Positions 8,194 through 15,448 of a DNA stretch of 49,599 nt are shown in pieces. The DNA lies in the NCBI GenBank assembly GCA_028698695.1, contig JAQVWB010000001.1, forward strand, positions 1-49,599. The letters are read 5' to 3'. Source of the stretch: Syntrophomonadaceae bacterium (GTDB lineage Bacteria; Bacillota; Syntrophomonadia; Syntrophomonadales; Syntrophomonadaceae). Position numbers and translations under genes: made by a program. The notes beneath the pieces are model-generated. The model did not search any database. It had not been told where the DNA came from and worked only from the letters and a program-made list of their open reading frames with translations. Every line of letters begins with the position of its first letter. Positions within the stretch are counted from its first letter, which is position 1.

Positions 8194-8841
8194 ATGCTGG
8201 CAACTTATCTGGACAGCACCAATCTAAAACCGGACGCTGCAGCTAATGATATTCGATTATTGTGTGAAGAGGCAATTCGTTATCAAATGGCGGCGGTATG
8301 TATTCATCCTTATCGCCTTAAACTGGCAGCCGCTCTTATAAAAAACAGCGGGGTTAATCTATGTACGGTAATCGGGTTTCCGTTGGGGGCCAATACTACT
8401 GCCTGCAAGGTTTTCGAAGCTCGGGAAGCATTGCAAACCGGGGCTGATGAACTGGATATGGTTATAAATATTGCTGCCTTAAAAGATGGGGATGCTTATT
8501 TAATAAATGAAATTAAAGCCTTGCTGGCGTTAAAAGACCAATATGATTTTATTCTTAAAGTTATAGTTGAGACCGCTTTGTTAACTGTTGAAGAATTGAA
8601 ATACCTTACCCAATTGCTTACAAATCTGAAAGCAGACTACATAAAAACTTCTACCGGATTTGCTTCCCGGGGAGTTTCACTTCAGGATATTCAAACAATA
8701 AGTGCTCACAAGGGACCTGATTTAAAGATTAAAGCCAGCGGTGGGATTAAAACCACAGAATTTGCCTGTAAACTAATTGCTGCCGGGGCCAATCGACTGG
8801 GAACCAGCAATGCAGCACAACTATTGGCAGGGTCTGATTGA
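8194..8841 (+). CDS. deoC: Deoxyribose-phosphate aldolase
   Basis: DeoC cleaves 2-deoxyribose-5-phosphate into acetaldehyde and glyceraldehyde-3-phosphate in deoxynucleoside catabolism. Class I aldolase residues are visible: Schiff-base Lys151 in YIKTSTGF, proton-relay Lys180 in KIKASGGIKT and Asp88 in DELDMVINI. The protein is a TIM barrel of 215 residues. An upstream ATG at 8182 is in frame, but GGAGG at 8184-8188 points to the ATG at 8194 as the start. Its place between era and recO suggests a shared salvage/housekeeping transcript with cdd. Confidence 0.93.
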   Translation: MLATYLDSTNLKPDAAANDIRLLCEEAIRYQMAAVCIHPYRLKLAAALIKNSGVNLCTVIGFPLGANTTACKVFEAREALQTGADELDMVINIAALKDGDAYLINEIKALLALKDQYDFILKVIVETALLTVEELKYLTQLLTNLKADYIKTSTGFASRGVSLQDIQTISAHKGPDLKIKASGGIKTTEFACKLIAAGANRLGTSNAAQLLAGSD

Positions 8842-8869
8842 GGGAGAGGCTCAGGCAGGTGACCCCCTC

Positions 8870-9790
8870 TTGAGAGGAAAAACACTATTACTAACTGTTA
8901 TTTTTGCAGCTATTTATGTTTCAGTTATGTTGAACAACCCGGATGAAAGATTAAAAGCCGCCGGTTATAACCAGTTGCTTGATTGGTACGGTTTAACGAT
9001 TGTTCAATTTGCTGAGCTTGAATATGTGCATAATCCGGGGCTGCGGGTTTTAAATGACAACTCATCCCTGAGCATAGAAGCTGTTGTACCGGATGGTAGA
9101 ACTGATTATGCGGACAGACTGGATAACGCCATACTTTCCTGTCAGGCAATAGTTGAATGTTCAGGCATGGATAGCTGGCATACTACTTCCGCAGGGCAAA
9201 AATACCTTGGTTATATGCGGGATAAAATTTATCGGATTGTTGTTTTTGACGGTGGACATCATCTTCCCACCCTGGGAACCAGGCCGGATATAATTATTGT
9301 ACCGGTTTTTAAAGGCTATGCAGTTCATTCCTATATGCGTGATGGAATGAAAGTTGAGTGTTTGACGGCTATATTAAAAGCAATTGATTCACCTTCAGTA
9401 GTTGTTACCGTTCCCCGGTTTTTCATCGTTAAAAGTACCGGTTCTTTAACTGAGGTTGCAAGCAGGGTTATTAGAGATTCGTTGGATAACAGTATGGTAA
9501 ATGAAGAAAATAATCCTGGTCAGGCTAATCGTTATGGCAGTCGATATAAAGATTGTTTATTTGCCTATATTTCCAATAAAGAGGCTGACAACTGGCAGGA
9601 TTTCCTGGTTGGTTTTCAAAAGTTATATACTGAAGATATTAACCAGGTTTACCTGGCTTTCAACTATAATGAAATCAACCGGCAGCAGGCACAGGAGTTT
9701 GCTCAAAAGCTGCAAACCGAGCTGGGTGTACCGGTAGAGATAGTAAACAGCCCGGTCAAGGTTGCAGATTTGATATGGAGTGACAATTAA
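8870..9790 (+). CDS. Unrecognised membrane-anchored protein between deoC and recO
   Basis: I do not recognise this family. The frame is open back to 8777 inside deoC, but the first likely start outside deoC is TTG 8870, giving 306 residues that begin RGKTLLLTVIFAAIYVSVML. That is a positively charged start and one signal-anchor helix. GGCAGG lies about ten bases upstream, so the start is uncertain. The rest is soluble-looking alpha/beta sequence with a notable block VVFDGGHHLPTLGTRPD and no motif I can assign. It ends one base before the recO ATG, so it is probably cotranscribed and coupled with recO. Confidence 0.75.
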   Translation: MRGKTLLLTVIFAAIYVSVMLNNPDERLKAAGYNQLLDWYGLTIVQFAELEYVHNPGLRVLNDNSSLSIEAVVPDGRTDYADRLDNAILSCQAIVECSGMDSWHTTSAGQKYLGYMRDKIYRIVVFDGGHHLPTLGTRPDIIIVPVFKGYAVHSYMRDGMKVECLTAILKAIDSPSVVVTVPRFFIVKSTGSLTEVASRVIRDSLDNSMVNEENNPGQANRYGSRYKDCLFAYISNKEADNWQDFLVGFQKLYTEDINQVYLAFNYNEINRQQAQEFAQKLQTELGVPVEIVNSPVKVADLIWSDN

Positions 9791-10537
9791 ATGTACTTTG
9801 GTTCTCGAGCCCTTATTTTAAAAACTTCAGATTTACGGGAGACAGATAAGCTGGTTACCATATTTTCTGAGCAGGAAGGCAAACTGACTGCGGTTGCGCG
9901 GGGCATTAAGAAACCTAACAGCAGTTTGAGGGCTTGTGTACAGCCTTTTTGTCATTCGCAATTATTCTTTAGCCGTGGGCGGGAGTTGGACCTGATTACG
10001 CAGGGAAAATTGTTGGAATTTTACGGGAATGCCCGTGAAGATTTAAATCGAACTTTGCATTGTATGTATATTATGGAGTTACTGGATAAATCACTTATGG
10101 ATAGAGTGCCATTACCTCGTTTGTATAAAACGACTCTGGAAACGCTGCAGACAATTAACCAGTCAGAAATTAATCCTTTAGTTATTCGCTATTTTGAAAT
10201 GAATCTATTAATTTATCTGGGCTATAAACCAGTTCTTGATCAATGTATTTCTTGTCAACGGTCTGATGTTCAGCTAAATCGATTTAATCTGGCTGAAGGG
10301 GGCATGGTTTGTCCGTCCTGTATTAAAAATAGCAGTGATGAAATAAATGTTTCCGGTGAAACGCTGGCTTTGCTTAAAAGAATTGGCCGTGTACCGACAA
10401 ATACTTTGGAAAGAATACGGGCCAGTAATATGGCCCTTAACCAGATGGAAATATTTCTGGAGAAAAATCTGGAGTATCATCTGGAAAGGAAATTCAATCT
10501 CAAGTATACGATAAGACGCTTAAAATCTTCAGTATAA
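9791..10537 (+). CDS. recO: DNA repair protein RecO
   Basis: RecO works with RecF/RecR to load RecA on single-stranded DNA in gap repair. The N-terminal OB fold (SRALILKTSDLRETDKLV) and the C-terminal helical domain are present. A complete zinc finger is formed by Cys152, Cys155, Cys174 and Cys177 (CISC and CPSC). The 248-residue length is normal. The ATG abuts the preceding stop. A promoter for the next operon starts only seven bases after its stop, and there is no terminator in between. Confidence 0.93.
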   Translation: MYFGSRALILKTSDLRETDKLVTIFSEQEGKLTAVARGIKKPNSSLRACVQPFCHSQLFFSRGRELDLITQGKLLEFYGNAREDLNRTLHCMYIMELLDKSLMDRVPLPRLYKTTLETLQTINQSEINPLVIRYFEMNLLIYLGYKPVLDQCISCQRSDVQLNRFNLAEGGMVCPSCIKNSSDEINVSGETLALLKRIGRVPTNTLERIRASNMALNQMEIFLEKNLEYHLERKFNLKYTIRRLKSSV

Positions 10538-10544
10538 GGTTGCA

Positions 10545-10573
10545 TTGACAAGGCAGTGCCTGGTTGATAAACT
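10545..10573 (+). promoter_or_regulatory. Sigma-A promoter of the glyQS T-box transcript
   Basis: TTGACA (10545-10550), a 17-base spacer and TAAACT (10568-10573) form a near-consensus vegetative promoter. Transcription would start near 10580, at the head of the T-box leader. Confidence 0.75.
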
Positions 10574-10579
10574 GTTTAT

Positions 10580-10812
10580 GAATTTTATATCTATGACGAT
10601 GATAAAGAGGAGTAATTAGGTTGCCTTTATGAAAGAGAGCCGGATTGGGTGAGAACCGGCAAAGGCTTATAATGAAGGGCGCTTTGGAGTCACAGGAGGA
10701 ACACCACTTAAAGTGGTAAGTAAAACCTGACCCATGAGAGAGGGCCGTTGAGGCCAATCAGGGTGGAACCGCGGGTATACCCGTCCCTGTTTTCAGGGGC
10801 GGTTTTTTGTTT
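10580..10812 (+). promoter_or_regulatory. Glycine T-box riboswitch leader of glyQS
   Basis: The leader carries the T-box sequence AGGGTGGAACCGCG at 10760-10773 and the stem I distal element AGAGAGCCGG...GGTGAGAACCGGC (about 10635-10660). A likely specifier codon GGC lies at 10678-10680, followed by a purine, which fits glycine and the downstream glyQS genes. The terminator stem CCGTCCCTG/CAGGGGCGG (10781-10802) is followed by TTTTTT. In this class, uncharged tRNA-Gly pairs with the specifier and T-box bulge, stabilises the antiterminator and turns the genes on. The specifier was placed by eye, so GGG one base earlier is not excluded. Confidence 0.9.
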
Positions 10813-10898
10813 TTTATACTAAAGTGTGTGACCATGATTGAGAGCATCGTTTGCAAGCATAAGCTTGAGTTTTCTAATTTCAAAGGAGGAAAGCAGGT

Positions 10899-11810
10899 AT
10901 GAATTTTCAGGAGATTATTTTGCGTTTGCAAAACTTCTGGGCCGGTCAAGGCTGTATAATCCAGCAACCTTATGATGTCGAAAAGGGTGCCGGGACAATG
11001 AATCCAGCTACTTTTCTGCGAGCATTGGGACCTGAACCATGGAAAGTTGCCTATGTTGAACCTTCCAGAAGACCTACTGACGGGCGATATGGAGAGAACC
11101 CCAACCGTTTGCAGCATTATTATCAATATCAGGTAATATTAAAACCTTCACCGGATGATGTAATTGATTTATATTTACAAAGTCTGATGGATTTAGGCAT
11201 AGATCCGCAGCAGCATGATATCCGTTTTGTTGAGGATAACTGGGAATCGCCTACTTTAGGTGCCTGGGGTCTGGGTTGGGAAGTGTGGCTGGATGGTATG
11301 GAAGTTACTCAGTTTACTTATTTCCAGCAATGTGGTGGGTTTGATTGCCATCCGGTAAGTGCCGAGATAACTTACGGACTGGAGCGCATAGCCATGTTTA
11401 TACAAAATCGGGACAGTGTTTATGATATAGAATGGGTAGACGGGATTACTTATGCTGATGTTCATCATCAGGCAGAAGTAGATTATTCCCATTACAATTT
11501 TGAACATGCGGATGTAGCTTCACTGATGACCATGTTTAATTTGTGTGAAAAGGAAGCTTTACAGGTAATGAAGGCTAAACTGGTACAACCGGCCTATGAT
11601 TATGTATTGAAATGTTCCCATTTATTTAACCTGCTGGATGCCCGTGGGGCTATCAGTGTTACGGAAAGAACCGGTTACATTGGCAGAGTCCGCAACATGG
11701 CACGAATGGTGGCAGCAGCTTTCCTAGAGCAGCGCCATAATCTGGGCTATCCACTTATAAAGGACCCGGCACTTAGAGAGCAGTTAATTAATGCAGAGGA
11801 GGCGATCTAA
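10899..11810 (+). CDS. glyQ: Glycyl-tRNA synthetase alpha subunit
   Basis: This is the 303-residue class II catalytic alpha subunit of the bacterial alpha2beta2 glycyl-tRNA synthetase, which charges tRNA-Gly. The hallmark N-terminus (FQEIILRLQNFWAGQGC, then QQPYDVEKGAGTMNPATFLR) and the ARRPTDGRYGENPNR-like block (PSRRPTDGRYGENPNRLQHY) are intact. GGAGG lies eight bases before ATG. glyS starts on the next base after its stop, so the subunits are translationally linked. Expression is controlled by the upstream T-box. Confidence 0.97.
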   Translation: MNFQEIILRLQNFWAGQGCIIQQPYDVEKGAGTMNPATFLRALGPEPWKVAYVEPSRRPTDGRYGENPNRLQHYYQYQVILKPSPDDVIDLYLQSLMDLGIDPQQHDIRFVEDNWESPTLGAWGLGWEVWLDGMEVTQFTYFQQCGGFDCHPVSAEITYGLERIAMFIQNRDSVYDIEWVDGITYADVHHQAEVDYSHYNFEHADVASLMTMFNLCEKEALQVMKAKLVQPAYDYVLKCSHLFNLLDARGAISVTERTGYIGRVRNMARMVAAAFLEQRHNLGYPLIKDPALREQLINAEEAI

Positions 11811-13877
11811 GTGGCAATGGATTTATTATTGGAAATTGGGGTGGAGGAACTTCCTTCAGCTTCCTTGCCGGAAACGATTAATGAATTGCAGCAACTAACC
11901 CAATTACGCCTGGATAATTATCGTTTGCATTATGAATCAATCAAGGTTATGTCTACACCGAGGCGGTTAACCATATATATCAGAGACCTGGCTGAACAAC
12001 AGGCTGATGCACATATAGAAAACCGGGGACCCAAAAAGGAAATTGCTTTTGATAAAGAAGGTAATCCCAGCAAAGCCGGTCTGGGTTTTGCGCGTGGCCA
12101 GGGGATAGACTTTGAACAACTTGAAATTCGTCAGGTAGGGGATGTGGAGTATGTATTCGCCTGTAAAATTGAAATAGGGAATGCCACTACTGATATACTG
12201 ACTGAATTATTACAGGGCATTATTACTTCGGTGCCATTTCCCAAATCCATGCGCTGGGGTGACTTTTCCCTGCGTTTTGCCCGACCCATTCGCTGGTTAC
12301 TGGCATTATATGGAAGTAGTTTAATTACACTGCAGATTGAGAATATCTCCAGTGACCGGTATACGTATGGGCACCGATTCCTATCCCGGGGTAAGCTGGA
12401 AGTCAGAGACAGTCAGCAATATTTTCAGCAGCTTCAGGAGCATTATGTAATACTTGATCAGGACCAGCGGCGGGATTTAATCTGGCAGCAAGTACAGAAA
12501 GTAGCTGTGGATATGAATGCAACTGCTATGCATAATCCCGATTTGCTGGAGGAAATTACTTATCTGGTAGAATACCCGACAGCTTTTTATGGTAGTTTTT
12601 CGCCATCTTATCTGCAGGTTCCCTCGGAGGTGCTTACTACCAGTATGATTGAACATCAACGTTATTTCCCGTTATACGATAAGGAAAATAAACTAATGCC
12701 TGGATTTGTTGGAGTGAGAAATGGCAGTGATTATTCTCTCGAAGTGGTTCGCGCCGGAAATGAGAGAGTATTAAGGGCCAGACTTGAGGATGCCTTGTTC
12801 TTTTGGAATGAAGATACCAGGCAGCCTATTGAAGTAATGACCCGCAATTTAAAAGATGTTTTATTCCAGGAGCGTCTGGGCAATCTTCAGGAAAAGGTGG
12901 AAAGATTGGCGGTAATTGCCCGCTATATTGGTCAGCAGCTTTCCCTTGGTGATCCAGATTTGATAAACCGGTCTGCAGCTTTGTGCAAAGCAGATTTGCT
13001 AAGTAATATGGTCTATGAGTTCCCGGAATTGCAGGGAATTATGGGGCGTTATTATGCACAGCACAGCGGTGAACCGGCAGAAGTTTGTGAAGCAATATTT
13101 GAACATTATCTGCCCCGTTTTTCCGGTGACAACCTTCCGACAACTGCCACCGGTACAGTTTTAAGTCTGGCTGAAAAAGTCCATAACCTGACTGGTTGTT
13201 TTGCCATCGGATTTAAACCTTCCGGTTCGCAGGACCCTTATGCATTACGCAGACAGGCCCTGGGGATGGTAAATATTATTCTATCGCAGCAATTGGAATT
13301 GGATTTAAAGGATATATTTGCGGCAGCTTATGATTGCTTCGAAATGGTTATACCAGATATTGATAAAACTACCGCAGTAAATGAATTAAATGATTTTGTT
13401 TTACAGCGTTTGCGTGGGATACTGATGGAGCATTATTCCTATGATGTTGTTGATGCCGTCCTGGCAAACCCCAGCGGTAATTTAGCAGACCTGCAACGTC
13501 GGGCCTGGGCCGTAAATCAATTAAAACAATCTTCTTATTATGAAGACTTTATGGTGGTGTATAATCGGGCCAATAATCTTAGCAGGAAGTGGGAGGCGCA
13601 TAGCTATTCTGCCGAGGTTTTAATCGATGACAGTGAAAAGTACCTGTATCAGCAAATAAAAGAGGTTAGGCCCCGTATAGAACAGGCAGTTGAACAGCAT
13701 AATTATATTCTGGCCATACAACAGCTGGCAGATTTGAGGCCAGCGCTGGATGCATTTTTTGAAGCGGTTATGGTTATGGTGGATGATGAAACTTTAAAAG
13801 CCGCACGTATGGGAATGTTAAAGCAAATTACTGCTTACTGTCACTTTATTGCTCAATTTAATAAATTGGTTCAATAA
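11811..13877 (+). CDS. glyS: Glycyl-tRNA synthetase beta subunit
   Basis: The 688-residue beta subunit binds tRNA-Gly and is needed for aminoacylation by GlyQ. The N-terminus LLLEIGVEELPS, the KSMRWG motif and the HD-like and C-terminal anticodon-binding (DALR-type) regions are in the expected order and the length is normal. The start is GTG at 11811, immediately after the glyQ stop and behind GAGGAGG; an ATG two codons later is an alternative. Confidence 0.96.
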   Translation: MAMDLLLEIGVEELPSASLPETINELQQLTQLRLDNYRLHYESIKVMSTPRRLTIYIRDLAEQQADAHIENRGPKKEIAFDKEGNPSKAGLGFARGQGIDFEQLEIRQVGDVEYVFACKIEIGNATTDILTELLQGIITSVPFPKSMRWGDFSLRFARPIRWLLALYGSSLITLQIENISSDRYTYGHRFLSRGKLEVRDSQQYFQQLQEHYVILDQDQRRDLIWQQVQKVAVDMNATAMHNPDLLEEITYLVEYPTAFYGSFSPSYLQVPSEVLTTSMIEHQRYFPLYDKENKLMPGFVGVRNGSDYSLEVVRAGNERVLRARLEDALFFWNEDTRQPIEVMTRNLKDVLFQERLGNLQEKVERLAVIARYIGQQLSLGDPDLINRSAALCKADLLSNMVYEFPELQGIMGRYYAQHSGEPAEVCEAIFEHYLPRFSGDNLPTTATGTVLSLAEKVHNLTGCFAIGFKPSGSQDPYALRRQALGMVNIILSQQLELDLKDIFAAAYDCFEMVIPDIDKTTAVNELNDFVLQRLRGILMEHYSYDVVDAVLANPSGNLADLQRRAWAVNQLKQSSYYEDFMVVYNRANNLSRKWEAHSYSAEVLIDDSEKYLYQQIKEVRPRIEQAVEQHNYILAIQQLADLRPALDAFFEAVMVMVDDETLKAARMGMLKQITAYCHFIAQFNKLVQ

Positions 13878-13902
13878 AAAATATACAACAGGATTTCTTT
13901 TC

Positions 13903-13930
13903 TTGATATAGTATATATAATTAATATGAT
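13903..13930 (+). promoter_or_regulatory. Probable promoter of the ccpN-ppsR-ppdK operon
   Basis: TTGATA (13903-13908), a 16-base spacer and TATGAT (13925-13930) lie 26-40 bases after glyS and 39 bases before the ATG at 13969. A CcpN-like repressor could bind here for autocontrol, but I see no proven operator. Confidence 0.45.
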
Positions 13931-13968
13931 TTGACCCAAAAAGTATAGCATAATTGGGATGGGTGAAA

Positions 13969-14613
13969 ATGATTGAACTAAGCGATCGACAGGAAAGAAT
14001 TCTGGATATTGTTAAAAAGAATGCCCCTATTACCGGTGAAAAGATTGCTGAATTATTAGGGGTTACGAGGGCAGCTCTACGTCCTGATTTAGCAGTGCTT
14101 ACCATGTCGGGATTTCTTGAGGCCAAACCCCGTGTAGGTTACACTTTTCGCACCGAAGGAATTGAAAGTGAAGTACGACGAGTTCTTAATCAGTACCGGG
14201 TCAGAGATATTCAGTCGATGCCGGTGGTAGTAAAAGAAAACTGCAGTATTTATGATGCCATTGTCACCTTGTTTATTGAGGATACCGGTAGTATATTTGT
14301 TTTGGGAAATGATAATTATTTGTCGGGTCTGGTATCACGCAAAGACTTTTTAAAGACTACCCTGGGTCAGGCGGATATTCATAAAGTTCCGGTTAATGTG
14401 ATTATGACCCGTATGCCAAATATTGTAACTACTACTCTGGATGAAACGGTAGTAGAAGTAGTTAAAAAGATTGTAGAGCACGAAGTGGATAGTCTCCCGG
14501 TAGTCAAATGTTTTATTGACCCGGAGGGAGAGGAAAAACTGGAAGTAGTCGGCAAAATCACTAAAACGAATATTGCCAGGCTATTCCTCGACTTAGCCTG
14601 TCAACGCGTTTAA
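13969..14613 (+). CDS. ccpN: CcpN/YqzB-like transcriptional regulator (HTH plus two CBS domains)
   Basis: The protein has an N-terminal winged helix (ELSDRQERILDIVKKNAPIT, then the conserved RAALRPDLAVLTMSGFLEA) and two CBS domains covering about residues 75-210. VVVKENCSIYDAIVTLF and NVIMTRMPNIV match the CcpN family closely. In Bacillus, CcpN represses gluconeogenic genes and senses nucleotides through its CBS domains. Here it heads an operon with the PPDK regulator and PPDK, so control of the pyruvate/PEP step is a fair inference. A TTG at 13954 is in frame, but GGGATGGGTG before ATG 13969 favours the later start, giving 214 residues, the family length. Confidence 0.88.
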   Translation: MIELSDRQERILDIVKKNAPITGEKIAELLGVTRAALRPDLAVLTMSGFLEAKPRVGYTFRTEGIESEVRRVLNQYRVRDIQSMPVVVKENCSIYDAIVTLFIEDTGSIFVLGNDNYLSGLVSRKDFLKTTLGQADIHKVPVNVIMTRMPNIVTTTLDETVVEVVKKIVEHEVDSLPVVKCFIDPEGEEKLEVVGKITKTNIARLFLDLACQRV

Positions 14614-14626
14614 GGGGGTATATAAA

Positions 14627-15448
14627 TTGTCAAAGCATTTGCCTGGAGTATACATCGTATCAGACTCCATTGGAGAGACTGCGGAAATGGTTGTCAGAGC
14701 CGCAGCCAGTCAGTTTAACTCTGGTAATATGGAGATTAGACGAATAACTAATATTTCTGATACCGATACTCTGGAGGAAATTGTTAATCATGCAGCAGAT
14801 AATGGCTTTATGATAGCCTATACTCTGGTAGTTGATGAACTGGGAATATATTTGCAAAATGAGGCAGAAAAAGCCGGGGTAGTGTGCGTAGATATTCTCG
14901 GACCTCTAATTAATGCTTTTAAACAGGTAAGTCACATTGAGCCTAAAAAGGAAGCCGGTCTGTTGCGCAAAGTAGACGAAATGTATTATCGCCGTGTAGA
15001 AGCGGTAGAATTTGCAGTTCGTTATGATGATGGCAAGGACCCGCGGGGAATAAACCTGGCCGATATTGTGCTGGTAGGAGTTTCCCGTACCTCAAAAACC
15101 CCTTTATCCATGTATCTGGCACATAAACGTATCAAGGTTGCCAATGTACCGTTGGTTCCCGAAGTCATGCCTCCGGAAGAATTATTTAAGGCAAGGCGGG
15201 GTAAGGTGATTGGATTAACTATTTGGCCTGATCAGCTAAATCAGATTCGGGCTGAAAGATTAAAGACTCTGGGATTAAAAGGACAGGCGACTTATGCTAA
15301 CCATGACCGGATATTGGAAGAGCTGGAATATGGGGATGAAATCATGAAAAGGCTTGGCTGTCCGGTGATAGATGTTACCAATAAAGCTGTGGAAGAAACT
15401 GCCAGCAAAATACTGGAAATATATTATAGGAGGATAAGCAATGTCTAG
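14627..15448 (+). CDS. ppsR: Pyruvate, phosphate dikinase regulatory protein (bifunctional kinase/phosphorylase)
   Basis: The 273-residue DUF299-family enzyme switches PPDK off by ADP-dependent phosphorylation of an active-site threonine and on again by phosphate-dependent removal. Family features include the N-terminal VSDSIGETAEMVVRAA and the P-loop-like GVSRTSKTPLSMYLA. The target gene, ppdK, overlaps its end by 8 bases, so partner identification is strong. The start is TTG at 14627 with GGGGG eight bases upstream. Confidence 0.95.
   Translation: MSKHLPGVYIVSDSIGETAEMVVRAAASQFNSGNMEIRRITNISDTDTLEEIVNHAADNGFMIAYTLVVDELGIYLQNEAEKAGVVCVDILGPLINAFKQVSHIEPKKEAGLLRKVDEMYYRRVEAVEFAVRYDDGKDPRGINLADIVLVGVSRTSKTPLSMYLAHKRIKVANVPLVPEVMPPEELFKARRGKVIGLTIWPDQLNQIRAERLKTLGLKGQATYANHDRILEELEYGDEIMKRLGCPVIDVTNKAVEETASKILEIYYRRISNV

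Noticed and set aside
9501..9737. 78-codon plus-strand frame inside the 8870 gene
   Set aside because: It is out of frame with the larger coding region and lacks a ribosome site.
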